Assembly: GCA_902478935.1 (NCBI GenBank)
Contig: CABSMV010000058.1
Span: 1 to 12,487, forward strand
Direction: 5' to 3'
Length of the DNA stretch: 12,487 nt
Origin: an uncultured Collinsella sp.
GTDB lineage: Bacteria > Actinomycetota > Coriobacteriia > Coriobacteriales > Coriobacteriaceae
In this document: positions 1 through 6,165 of the stretch, in pieces
Layout: every line of letters starts with the position of its first letter
Position numbering within the stretch: the first letter of the stretch is position 1
The notes under the pieces: model-generated
Seen by the model: only the letters and a program-made list of their open reading frames with translations
The model's database searches: none
Told to the model about the DNA's origin: nothing
Program-made: the position numbers and the translations under genes

Positions 1-46
1 TACACCCTAGAGTTCGTCGGCAGCGTCAGATGTGTATAAGAGACAG
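1..46 (+). other. Illumina Nextera adapter left on the contig end
   Basis: This is synthetic sequence, not genome. Bases 1-5 match the last bases of the P5 oligo. Bases 6-13 (CCTAGAGT) sit where the 8-nt i5 index belongs. Bases 14-27 (TCGTCGGCAGCGTC) are the Nextera Read-1 overhang. Bases 28-46 are the 19-bp Tn5 mosaic end used in tagmentation. Genomic sequence starts at 47. Translating through the adapter gives artefact peptides: MCIRDR (from 30) and MYKRQ (from 32, fused in frame to GlmU) on the plus strand, and LSLIHI on the minus strand. None should be annotated. Confidence 0.98.
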
Positions 47-577
47 GGCGAGGAGTGCCAGCTCGGCCCCAACAGCCGCCTCACCGACACCACCGTCGGC
101 AGCGGCTGCACCATCGATGAGACCATCGCCATCGAGGCCGTCATCGAGAACGGCGTCGACTGCGGCCCGCGCGCCTACCTGCGCCCGGGTACCCACATGC
201 TCGACGGTTCCAAGGCCGGCACGCACGTGGAGATCAAGAAGTCCACGATCGGCGAGGGTTCCAAGGTGCCCCACCTGTCCTACATCGGCGACACGACCAT
301 GGGCTCCGGCGTCAACGTAGGCGCGGGCTCCATCACCTGCAACTACGACGGCGTCCACAAGCACAAGACCGTTATCGGCAAGGATGCCTTCATCGGCTCC
401 GACACCATGATGGTCGCGCCCGCCCAAATTGGCGACGGCGCGCTCGTGGCCGCCGGCTCCGTCATCACCGAGCCGGTCCCGGCAGACGCGCTCGGACTGG
501 GCCGCGCCCGTCAGGTAAATATTGAGGGCTGGGCCGCCGATTATCGCCGCCGTCTGCACGAGGACGACGAGGTATAA
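47..577 (+). CDS. glmU: GlmU, C-terminal part (partial, 5' end missing)
   Basis: This is the 3' part of the bifunctional glucosamine-1-phosphate N-acetyltransferase / N-acetylglucosamine-1-phosphate uridyltransferase, a cytoplasmic enzyme that makes UDP-GlcNAc for peptidoglycan. About 176 genuine residues remain. They lie in the left-handed beta-helix acetyltransferase domain, with hexapeptide-like repeats (IGEGSKV, IGDTTMGSGVNVGAGS, IGKDAFIGS). Family landmarks in order are LRPG, the KVPHLSYIGD stretch whose His (codon 272-274) matches the catalytic base of E. coli GlmU, and GAGSITCNYDG for acetyl-CoA and substrate binding. The C-terminal tail EGWAADYRRR resembles the GlmU end. The N-terminal uridyltransferase domain is absent because the contig begins at the adapter, not because the gene is broken. 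The reading frame is continuous with adapter codons 32-46, so gene callers may add five false residues (MYKRQ). Confidence 0.95.
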   Translation, partial: GEECQLGPNSRLTDTTVGSGCTIDETIAIEAVIENGVDCGPRAYLRPGTHMLDGSKAGTHVEIKKSTIGEGSKVPHLSYIGDTTMGSGVNVGAGSITCNYDGVHKHKTVIGKDAFIGSDTMMVAPAQIGDGALVAAGSVITEPVPADALGLGRARQVNIEGWAADYRRRLHEDDEV

Positions 578-594
578 CGTTTTACCAAGCATCT

Positions 595-628
595 AAGGAG
601 CTGTTCCCATGGGGGACGGCTCCTTTTT
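595..628 (+). terminator. Intrinsic terminator of glmU
   Basis: A 14-bp stem (595-608 with 612-625, two G-U pairs) with a 3-nt loop ATG is followed by a T-tract (624-628). It lies 17 bp after the glmU stop. It indicates that glmU transcription ends before prs, although the two genes are neighbours. Confidence 0.88.
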
Positions 629-697
629 CTATGCTGACCTGCGTGGCCGGATGAGTGGTCGGTTCGTGTCCGTTGACGGTAAAGACGTTATCAAGAC

Positions 698-725
698 TCG
701 ATAAACCCCGCCGCGCGGTTACAAT
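698..725 (+). promoter_or_regulatory. Candidate sigma-70-type promoter of prs
   Basis: A good -10 hexamer, TACAAT, lies at 720-725. A weak -35, TCGATA (4 of 6 consensus), lies at 698-703 with a 16-bp spacer. It sits after the glmU terminator and 44 bp before the prs start, which has a strong AAGGAG Shine-Dalgarno at 757-762. A TTGACG at 673-678 was considered as -35 but has no matching -10 at 16-18 bp. Confidence 0.4.
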
Positions 726-769
726 GCAACAAGGCATCTATATGGCATTCGATATAAAGGAGAAGGGTA

Positions 770-1756
770 ATGCCGATTAATGATCCCGAGAAGTCGGAGA
801 ATATGCGCAAGTCCATCCGCGTGTATTCCGGTTCCTCCAACCGTCCCCTCGCTCAGAAGATTGCTGAGTACCTTGGGGTCGAGCTTTCGGGCCTTACGCT
901 AAAGCAGTTCGCCAATGGTGAGATTTACGCCCGCTACGACGAGACCGTCCGCGGCGCCGACGTCTTCCTGATTCAGTCCGTGGCCGGCGGCAACGTTAAC
1001 GACATGCTCATGGAGCTGCTCATCGCCACCGACGCTGCCAAGCGCGCATCCGCCCGCTCCATCACCGCCGTTATCACCCACTACGGCTATGCCCGCCAGG
1101 ACCGCAAGGCCGGCCCGCGCGAGCCCATCACCGCCCGCCTCGTCGCCAACCTGCTCGAGCGCGCCGGCGTCAACCGCATCATCACCCTCGACCTGCACCA
1201 GGGCCAGATCCAGGGCTTCTTTGATATCCCGGTTAACCACCTGTCCGCGCTGCCGCTGTTTGGCCAGTACTACAACGACATGCACTTCGACACCGACAAC
1301 CTGGTTGTCGTCTCCCCCGATGTGGGCCGCGCCAAGGCCGCCAAGAAGCTGTCCGACATGCTCGGCTGCGACCTGGCCATCGCCCACAAGGGCCGTCCGC
1401 GCCACAACGCCGCCGAGGTCATGGGCATCATCGGTGACATCAAGGGCAAGACCTGCATCATCAACGACGACATGATCGACACCGCTGGCACCCTGTGCGC
1501 CAACGTCAAGGAGCTCAAGGCTATGGGCGCTGGCGACATCTACGTCTGCGCCACCCACGGCATCTTCTCCGGTCCGGCCATCGAGCGTCTGAACGACGCC
1601 CCGATCGTCGAGTGCCTCGTCACCGACGCCATTCCCGTCGAGGTCGGCGGCAAGATCAAGACCATCTCGGTCGCCGAGGAGTTCGCTCAGGCCATCTCCG
1701 CCGTTTACCACGAGGAGCCCGTCTCCACGCTCGTCGGCGGCGACTTCGCACTGTAG
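770..1756 (+). CDS. prs: Ribose-phosphate pyrophosphokinase (PRPP synthase)
   Basis: This cytoplasmic enzyme transfers pyrophosphate from ATP to ribose-5-phosphate to give PRPP, the precursor of purines, pyrimidines, histidine, tryptophan and NAD. The product is 328 residues, slightly longer than the usual 310-320 because of an N-terminal extension of about 12 residues. Visible motifs are the FANGEI region (47-52), YGYARQDRK for ATP binding (105-113), DLHQGQIQGFFD (141-152), the flexible catalytic loop AHKGRPR (205-211, Lys207 and Arg209), and the PRPP-binding loop NDDMIDTAGT (232-241). The ATG at 770 is chosen because AAGGAG sits 7 nt upstream; an internal ATG at 803 would remove only the extension. 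The gene has its own terminator-promoter boundary upstream and a large palindrome downstream. The PurN fragment at the far end of the window belongs to a pathway that consumes PRPP, but the two genes are not linked. Confidence 0.97.
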   Translation: MPINDPEKSENMRKSIRVYSGSSNRPLAQKIAEYLGVELSGLTLKQFANGEIYARYDETVRGADVFLIQSVAGGNVNDMLMELLIATDAAKRASARSITAVITHYGYARQDRKAGPREPITARLVANLLERAGVNRIITLDLHQGQIQGFFDIPVNHLSALPLFGQYYNDMHFDTDNLVVVSPDVGRAKAAKKLSDMLGCDLAIAHKGRPRHNAAEVMGIIGDIKGKTCIINDDMIDTAGTLCANVKELKAMGAGDIYVCATHGIFSGPAIERLNDAPIVECLVTDAIPVEVGGKIKTISVAEEFAQAISAVYHEEPVSTLVGGDFAL

Positions 1757-1779
1757 TCGCTCGACCCTCGCATCCCTCC

Positions 1780-1884
1780 GGAAGCCCCGGACACGCCTGC
1801 GGGGTTATCACGCGAACGTCCTCGCCGCTTTGCGGCTGCGGGATGTTCGCTTTGATAACCCCTCCCGGCGTGTCCGGGGCTTCC
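1780..1884. repeat. 105-bp snap-back palindrome after prs
   Basis: Nested inverted repeats form one long hairpin. The outer arms are 18 bp and perfect (1780-1797 with 1867-1884), followed by a 10-bp perfect stem (1801-1810 with 1853-1862). Next is a 10-bp stem GCGAACGTCC (1812-1821 with 1841-1850, one G-U pair), then a 5-bp apical stem GCCGC (1824-1828 with 1832-1836) with a TTT loop. It starts 23 bp after the prs stop. No T-tract follows, so it is not a classical intrinsic terminator. It could be a miniature mobile palindrome, an mRNA 3'-end stabiliser, or a factor-dependent termination site. The rest of the 243-bp gap (1757-1999) contains no gene. Confidence 0.8.
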
Positions 1885-1999
1885 TGCTGTCTCGGGGCAG
1901 CTGTTTTCTGAAATGACTTTGCTGCAACCTTTCCTCGCCTTCGGCGGGCGTGGTAGCCTTTGTCGTTGATTAAACTTTTTTTGTAACGGAAGGACAAAT

Positions 2000-2629
2000 A
2001 TGGCAGCTGCACAGCCGCTTAAGATTCGCATGGTTGCCGGGCTTGGCAACCCTGGCGAGGAATATGCCGAGACCCGCCACAACGCCGGCTTTAAGGCGAT
2101 CGACGAGCTGGCCCGTCAGGCCGGCGTCACGTACTGGAAAAACCAGGCCGGCGCCGAGGTCGCGCTCATCAACATCAACGATCCCGAGGAAGAGGGCGGT
2201 AAGCGCCAGATTGTACTGGTCAAGCCGCAGTCGTATATGAATACCTCGGGTGGCCCCATCTCCAAGCTCTGCCGCGAGTACAAGATCAAGGCCGAGGAGC
2301 TGCTCGTAATCCACGACGAGCTCGATATTCCCGCCGGCGACGTCCGCGTTAAGGTGGGCGGCGGCCACGCCGGTCACAACGGCCTGCGCTCCATCATCGA
2401 CAAGATGGGCAGCCGCGACTTCAGCCGCATCCGCACCGGCATCGGCAACCCTCCCGGCAAGATGGCCGTCGCCGACTACGTTCTTAAGCAGCTGCGCGCC
2501 CGCGAGGCCGAGGATTTCCAGGACACCTGCGCCCGCGCGGCCGACGCCGCCGGCCTGGCGATCGTGCACGGCGTGGTCTATGCCCGCGACCACGTCAACG
2601 GTGCCGCCTCCGCCAACGGCAAGCACTAA
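2000..2629 (+). CDS. pth: Peptidyl-tRNA hydrolase
   Basis: This enzyme hydrolyses the ester bond of peptidyl-tRNA dropped by stalled ribosomes, recycling tRNA in the cytoplasm. At 209 residues it is close to the usual 185-200, with a short N-terminal extension. Signature motifs are GLGNPG (14-19, Asn17), TRHNAG (25-30, catalytic His27), QSYMNTSG (77-84, Asn81), HDELDIPAG (105-113, Asp106), GGGHAGHNGLRS (120-131, Asn127) and RIRTGIG. These match E. coli Asn10, His20, Asn68, Asp93 and Asn114. The ATG at 2000 is preceded by GGAAGGA (1988-1994) at 5-nt spacing. The ATG at 2030 directly before VAGLGNPG is a possible alternative but lacks such a site. Pth is often near prs and glmU in bacteria, which supports the call. 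Its stop codon (2627-2629) overlaps the first arm of a repeat unit. Confidence 0.97.
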   Translation: MAAAQPLKIRMVAGLGNPGEEYAETRHNAGFKAIDELARQAGVTYWKNQAGAEVALININDPEEEGGKRQIVLVKPQSYMNTSGGPISKLCREYKIKAEELLVIHDELDIPAGDVRVKVGGGHAGHNGLRSIIDKMGSRDFSRIRTGIGNPPGKMAVADYVLKQLRAREAEDFQDTCARAADAAGLAIVHGVVYARDHVNGAASANGKH

Positions 2630-2668
2630 AACCTACCATTTAGGGACAGGTTTATTTTGGCAGGTTTT
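2628..2668 (+). repeat. Core-and-arms repeat unit, forward
   Basis: Inverted arms AAAACCTACCA (2628-2638) and TGGCAGGTTTT (2658-2668) pair at 10 of 11 positions and enclose the core AGGGACAGGTTTA (2641-2653). The left arm begins inside the pth stop codon. It also pairs with the reversed unit at 2791-2829: 2648-2670 matches the complement of 2791-2813 at 21 of 23 positions, so the two form one composite palindrome around the pth terminator. Confidence 0.7.
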
Positions 2669-2734
2669 ATATGCGGAAACGCCGCGGATGCCGCGTCACA
2701 ATAAACCCTGTGCCGCCATACATATGCAACGCTC

Positions 2735-2778
2735 CAAAGGGGGCCGGCCTCACCGAAGCGCGAGGCCGGCCCCCTTTG
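2735..2778 (+). terminator. Strong GC hairpin, probable pth terminator
   Basis: A perfect 16-bp stem (2736-2751 with 2762-2777), extended to 17 bp by C2735-G2778, encloses a 10-nt loop. The 3' side ends in TTT, followed by GCC and TTTT (2782-2785), so the U-tract is interrupted. It lies about 105 bp after the pth stop. Because the arms begin with AAAG and end with CTTT, it could act on both strands. Confidence 0.7.
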
Positions 2779-2796
2779 CCGTTTTACCTGATAAAA

Positions 2797-2829
2797 CCGA
2801 CCAAAATAAACCTCTCCCCCTTTGGTAGG
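2797..2829 (-). repeat. Core-and-arms repeat unit, reversed
   Basis: Inverted arms CCGACCAAA (2797-2805) and TTTGGTAGG (2821-2829) pair at 8 of 9 positions around a core that reads GGGGGAGAGGTTTAT on the minus strand. Degenerate extra copies of the same half-site (ATAAACCCTG) occur at 2701-2710 and 2839-2848. Confidence 0.6.
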
Positions 2830-2892
2830 CCAAAGTGGATAAACCCTGCTCCCAACAGCCGAAGACACACGTAAGTGACATGTCCATGAGGG

Positions 2893-2898
2893 TATAAT
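2893..2898 (+). promoter_or_regulatory. Candidate -10 box for the nfnAB operon
   Basis: A perfect TATAAT lies 105 bp upstream of the nfnA start. No good -35 hexamer is found 16-18 bp upstream (the sequence there is close to ACGTAA), so an activator or another sigma factor may be involved. The long leader that would follow contains two hairpins. Confidence 0.4.
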
Positions 2899-2902
2899 TT
2901 GC

Positions 2903-2940
2903 ACCGTATGTCTGCACAACGCCTGTGCGCGTACGGTTTT
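2903..2940 (+). promoter_or_regulatory. Leader hairpin with T-tract upstream of nfnA
   Basis: ACCGTA (2903-2908) pairs with TACGGT (2932-2937), and an inner GCACA (2914-2918) pairs with TGTGC (2924-2928). TTTT (2937-2940) follows at once. A second weak hairpin follows, with ACCGT at 2950-2954 and ACGGT at 2971-2975. If transcription starts near 2905, this could be an attenuator-like leader. No known riboswitch class was recognised. Confidence 0.3.
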
Positions 2941-3003
2941 ATTCGGGCTACCGTCCATTTCCGTGGAGGCACGGTTCGGCGGCCCTAACAAGAGAGGGGT
3001 TCT

Positions 3004-3843
3004 ATGTATAAGATCCTGGAGAAGACGCAGTTCTCGGAGAAGGTGTTCAAGTTCCGCATCGAGGCGCCCGCAATCGCCAAGCATGCGCACGCTGGACAGT
3101 TCCTCATGGTCCGCGCCAACGAGACGGGCGAGCGTGTCCCGTTTACCCTGGCCGGCTGGAACGGTGACGAGGGCTGGGTCGAGTTCATCTTCATGGTGAT
3201 CGGCAAGACCACCGAGATGCTGTCCACATACGAGGCCGGCGAGTCGCTGCGCGACGTCGTAGGCCCGCTGGGCGTTCCCACCGAGATGGCCGAGGGCCCC
3301 TGCGCCGTCATTGGCGGCGGCGTCGGCCTGGCAATTGCCTTCCCGGTCGCCAAGCACCTGGTCGAGACCGGTCATGAGGTCCACGCCATCATGGGCGCTC
3401 GCACCAAGGACCTCCTGCTCATGGAGGACCAGTTCCGCGAGCTCCTCGACGAGGACCACATCCACATCACCACTGACGACGGCTCCTACGGCGAGCAGGG
3501 CGTTGTCACCGCTCCGCTGGAGCGCCTGCTGCAGGACAAGGCCGTGAGCCAGGTCTTCTGCGTCGGCCCCGTTCCGATGATGAAGTTCTCGACCCTCACC
3601 GCCCAGAAGTACGACACCCCCATCACCGCGTCCCTCAACCCCATCATGGTTGACGGCACCGGCATGTGCGGCTGCTGCCGCGTCGAGGTGGGCGGCGTGA
3701 CCAAGTTCGCTTGCGTCGACGGCCCCGACTTCGATGCCACCCTGGTCGACTGGGATGACCTTCGTGCCCGCCAGGCCGCTTACCGTTCCGAAGAGGGCGA
3801 GTCCCTCAAGGCCTATGAGGAAAAGAGCTGCGCATGCCACTAG
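3004..3843 (+). CDS. nfnA: Ferredoxin:NADP+ oxidoreductase, small FAD/[2Fe-2S] subunit (NfnA type)
   Basis: This is the small subunit of the NADH-dependent, reduced ferredoxin:NADP+ oxidoreductase (Nfn), also annotated as sulfide/dihydroorotate dehydrogenase-like FAD/NAD-binding protein. It exchanges electrons among NADH, ferredoxin and NADPH in the cytoplasm of anaerobes. At 279 residues it is normal length. It has an N-terminal FAD-binding barrel (RVPFTLAGW at 44-52, GPLGVP at 87-92), an NAD-binding fold with GGGVGLA (104-110), and a C-terminal [2Fe-2S] cluster motif with Cys222, Cys224, Cys225 and Cys237 (GTGMCGCCRVEVGG, then FACVDGPDFD). The ATG at 3004 follows AGAGAGGGG (2991-2999). The gene overlaps nfnB by 10 nt, which suggests translational coupling. 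A PyrK-like dihydroorotate dehydrogenase subunit is the main alternative; the partner gene argues for Nfn. Confidence 0.9.
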   Translation: MYKILEKTQFSEKVFKFRIEAPAIAKHAHAGQFLMVRANETGERVPFTLAGWNGDEGWVEFIFMVIGKTTEMLSTYEAGESLRDVVGPLGVPTEMAEGPCAVIGGGVGLAIAFPVAKHLVETGHEVHAIMGARTKDLLLMEDQFRELLDEDHIHITTDDGSYGEQGVVTAPLERLLQDKAVSQVFCVGPVPMMKFSTLTAQKYDTPITASLNPIMVDGTGMCGCCRVEVGGVTKFACVDGPDFDATLVDWDDLRARQAAYRSEEGESLKAYEEKSCACH

Positions 3844-5243
3844 TTAACGGTCGTTTCGTTGCCGATATGAAGTCGCCCCGCACCCCCGATAACGAGGAGC
3901 CGGCTGCCGAGCGCGCCTGCGACTTCCGCCCCGTCGACAAGGGCTTCACCGAGGAGATGGCGCTGGCCGAGGCCGAGCGCTGCCTCAACTGCAAGAAGCC
4001 GTTCTGTGTTGAGGGCTGCCCCGTCAACATCAACATCCCCCGCTTTATCGAGCAGATCCGCGCGAAGGACTTCGGCGGCGCCCTCGATACCATCCGCGAG
4101 GACTCCATGCTTCCCGCTATCTGCGGCCGCGTCTGCCCGCAGGAGAACCAGTGCGAGGGCAAGTGCATCCGTGGTAAGAAGTCCGAGCCCGTGGCCATCG
4201 GCCAGCTCGAGCGCTTCCTGGGCGACCGCCCCGAGCTCGCCTCCACGCCCAAGATGGCTCCCAAGAACGGCAAGAAGGTCGCCGTCGTCGGTTCCGGCCC
4301 GTCCGGCATCACCTGCGCCGGCGAGCTCGCCCGCAACGGCTTTGACGTCACCGTCTTTGAGGCCTTCTTTACCGGCGGCGGCGTGCTGGTCTACGGCATC
4401 CCCGAGTTCCGTCTGCCCAAGGCGGTCGTCAAGCGCGAGATTGACGGCCTGGAGGACATGGGCGTCAAGTTTGAGTACAACTCCGTCGTGGGCAACATGG
4501 CCACGGCCGAGGAGCTGTTCGAGCAGGGCTTCGACGCCATCTACGTGGCGACCGGCGCTGGCCTGCCCAAGTTCCTCAACGTCCCCGGCGAGAACCTGCC
4601 CAACGTCTTCTTCGCGAACGAGTACCTCACCCGCGTGAACCTGATGAAGGCCAACAAGTTCCCCGAGTACGACACCCCCACCAAGCACGGCAAGAACGTC
4701 GTTGTCTTTGGTGGCGGCAACGTGGCTATGGACGCCGTCCGTACCGCCAAGCGCCTGGGCGCTGAGCACGCCATCATCGCCTACCGTCGTACCGAGGACG
4801 AGATGCCCTGCCGTCGTGCCGAGCTGCACCACGCCAAGGCCGAGGGCGTCGAGGTTCTGCCGCTCGTTTCCCCGCTCGAGTTTGTCGCTGGCGAGGACGG
4901 CTCCGTGTGCGCCGTCAAGGTCCAGAAGATGGAGCTCGGCGAGCCCGATGAGTCCGGCCGTCGTCGCCCGGTGCCCATCGAGGGCGCCATCGAGGAGATT
5001 CCCTGCGACGTCGCAATCTCGGCTATCGGTACCAACGCCAACCCCTTCGCAAAGAAGATCGGCGGCAAGATGGAGCTCAACAAGTGGGGCTACATCGTCG
5101 CCGACGAGGAGACCGGCCAGACCACCGATCCCCGCATCTGGGCCGGCGGCGACATCGTCACCGGTGCCGCTACGGTCATTCTGGCGATGGGCGCCGGCAA
5201 GAAGGCCGCCGCTTCCATCACCAAGAGCCTGCTGGGCGAGTAA
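3834..5243 (+). CDS. nfnB: Ferredoxin:NADP+ oxidoreductase, large subunit (NfnB / GltA type)
   Basis: This is the large Nfn subunit, a relative of the glutamate synthase small subunit, often auto-annotated as NADPH-dependent glutamate synthase gltA. At 469 residues it is normal for the family. The N-terminal domain carries eight cysteines for two [4Fe-4S] clusters: Cys50, 53, 58, 62 (CLNCKKPFCVEGC) and Cys97, 101, 107, 111 (CGRVCPQENQCEGKC). Then come the FAD-binding GSGPSG (153-158), the NADP-binding GGGNVAMD (293-300) and the C-terminal FAD signature WAGGDIVTGAATVILAMGAG. No large glutamate synthase gene is adjacent, and NfnA overlaps by 10 nt, so a bifurcating transhydrogenase is more likely than glutamate synthase. 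Sulfide dehydrogenase SudA is a close alternative name for the same family. Confidence 0.9.
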   Translation: MPLVNGRFVADMKSPRTPDNEEPAAERACDFRPVDKGFTEEMALAEAERCLNCKKPFCVEGCPVNINIPRFIEQIRAKDFGGALDTIREDSMLPAICGRVCPQENQCEGKCIRGKKSEPVAIGQLERFLGDRPELASTPKMAPKNGKKVAVVGSGPSGITCAGELARNGFDVTVFEAFFTGGGVLVYGIPEFRLPKAVVKREIDGLEDMGVKFEYNSVVGNMATAEELFEQGFDAIYVATGAGLPKFLNVPGENLPNVFFANEYLTRVNLMKANKFPEYDTPTKHGKNVVVFGGGNVAMDAVRTAKRLGAEHAIIAYRRTEDEMPCRRAELHHAKAEGVEVLPLVSPLEFVAGEDGSVCAVKVQKMELGEPDESGRRRPVPIEGAIEEIPCDVAISAIGTNANPFAKKIGGKMELNKWGYIVADEETGQTTDPRIWAGGDIVTGAATVILAMGAGKKAAASITKSLLGE

Positions 5244-5271
5244 TCACCTACAGCGTTAGCCATCAAACGGC

Positions 5272-5309
5272 AAAGTCCCCGTCGAGCACACGCCCGGCGG
5301 GGACTTTTT
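5272..5309 (+). terminator. Intrinsic terminator of nfnAB
   Basis: A 10-bp perfect stem AAAGTCCCCG (5272-5281) with CGGGGACTTT (5298-5307) encloses a 16-nt loop and runs into a T5 tract (5305-5309). It lies 28 bp after the nfnB stop, between convergent genes. It could also serve the minus-strand gene weakly, since its complement also reads CTTT at the 3' side. Confidence 0.88.
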
Positions 5310-5325
5310 CTATGCCGATCGCCCT

Positions 5326-5360
5326 ACCACCGCAAAGGTGCCTGTCCCCCTTGCGGTGGT
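5326..5360 (-). repeat. Core-and-arms repeat unit, reversed
   Basis: Perfect 10-bp inverted arms ACCACCGCAA (5326-5335) and TTGCGGTGGT (5351-5360) enclose a core that reads GGGGGACAGGCACC on the minus strand (5350 down to 5337). Plus-strand TTTT overlaps and follows the right arm (5360-5363), so it could also act as a second terminator for nfnAB. It lies between two convergent genes. Confidence 0.65.
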
Positions 5361-5369
5361 TTTGGTCGG

Positions 5370-5993
5370 CTAGCCTTCGAGCTGCGCCACCTTGTAGCGG
5401 TAGGCTGCGGCGATGACGTCCTTGCAGCCTTCGCGGCCCAGCTTGGCGCGGTTGACGACGATGTCTTTACCGCTCGTCATCTTCCACTTGCCGGCGCTAT
5501 AGCGCTTATAGAACGCCTCGCGCGCCTTCTGCTGCTGTTTGACCAGCTTGGCGCCCTTCTTTTTGTTAAGGCCACGCTTCTTGCGCACAATCTCGACGCG
5601 GTCCTCAAAAGGTGCGGTCACCAACACGGCAATGTGGCTGGGGTTGTTACGCAGCAGATAATCGGACAGACGACCTTCGATAATGCAGCTCTCGGTCTCG
5701 CCCAGATCCAAAATCACCTGGCTCATCTTTTGGAACAACTTGTCCGAGTACGAACGCGCGTCATAGCGGTCAGGCAGAAACGCCATGTTCTCCACGGCCA
5801 GGCGCTCGTCGTAGGCAGCCATCTTGTCGAGCGACTCACCCGCACGCAGCGACGCGCGCACCAGCAGCTCGTTGTCATACAGCGGAATCCCCAGCTCATT
5901 GGCGAGGATACGGCCAATCTCGTGGCCCTCGGCGCCAAAGTCGCGCGCGATGGTAATGACCACGGGACTCTTCTTGTTCTCCAGATCGCTCAT
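5370..5993 (-). CDS. Cytidylate kinase-like family protein
   Basis: This 207-residue protein has the features of the cytidylate kinase-like family (the AAA/P-loop group usually called Cytidylate_kin2). Such proteins are predicted small-molecule kinases of unknown substrate, distinct from the essential Cmk. The N-terminus VVITIARDFGAEGHEIGR (11-28) is the family's P-loop region, followed by LGIPLYDNELL (34-44). The motif CIIEGRLSDYLL (103-114) and a Lys/Arg-rich lid region (136-156, RKKRGLNKKKGAK) are typical. The P-loop lacks the usual Lys/Arg after the glycines and has His24 instead. The ATG at 5993 is preceded by AAAGGA at good spacing. It is a single-gene unit: the ABC operon upstream is separated by a 108-bp palindrome. 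The true substrate cannot be read from the sequence. Confidence 0.85.
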   Translation of the reverse strand: MSDLENKKSPVVITIARDFGAEGHEIGRILANELGIPLYDNELLVRASLRAGESLDKMAAYDERLAVENMAFLPDRYDARSYSDKLFQKMSQVILDLGETESCIIEGRLSDYLLRNNPSHIAVLVTAPFEDRVEIVRKKRGLNKKKGAKLVKQQQKAREAFYKRYSAGKWKMTSGKDIVVNRAKLGREGCKDVIAAAYRYKVAQLEG

Positions 5994-6057
5994 CGCGATT
6001 CCTTTCTAACAAATGAGAAATAGGCGATTCCTGATTCCCATTTTGTCACTTACGACC

Positions 6058-6165
6058 GTCCTGGTTTCCCAAGTGCGGCAGATTGCCCCGAAAGAGGAGC
6101 GCCGCGTACTAAATGTACGCAAGCGACGATTGAGGGGCAAGGTGCCGTGCTTGGGGAAGCAGGAC
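6058..6165. repeat. 108-bp snap-back palindrome after the ABC operon
   Basis: Imperfect 32-bp inverted arms (6058-6089 with 6134-6165) match at about 25 of 32 positions, some mismatches being G-U. An apical hairpin GCGTAC-TAAAT-GTACGC lies at 6104-6120. The right arm ends at the stop codon of the last permease (6165-6167). No T-tract follows on the minus strand, so a classical terminator is unlikely. The 9-mer CCCAAGTGC in the left arm (6068-6076) recurs twice in the repeat block at 11236-11373. Confidence 0.75.

Noticed and set aside
28..46. Real Tn5/IS50 transposon end
   Set aside because: The mosaic end is preceded by the Nextera overhang and an index, so it is a library artefact and not a natural insertion.
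26..592. Minus-strand open frame of 188 codons across glmU
   Set aside because: It is the shadow of the high-GC glmU frame and its last residues (LSLIHI) come from the adapter.
2626..3840. 404-codon minus-strand open frame covering nfnA and the upstream gap
   Set aside because: Shadow frame in high-GC DNA: no recognisable domain, no ribosome-binding site, and it spans a terminator and repeats. The opposite strand encodes a clear NfnA.
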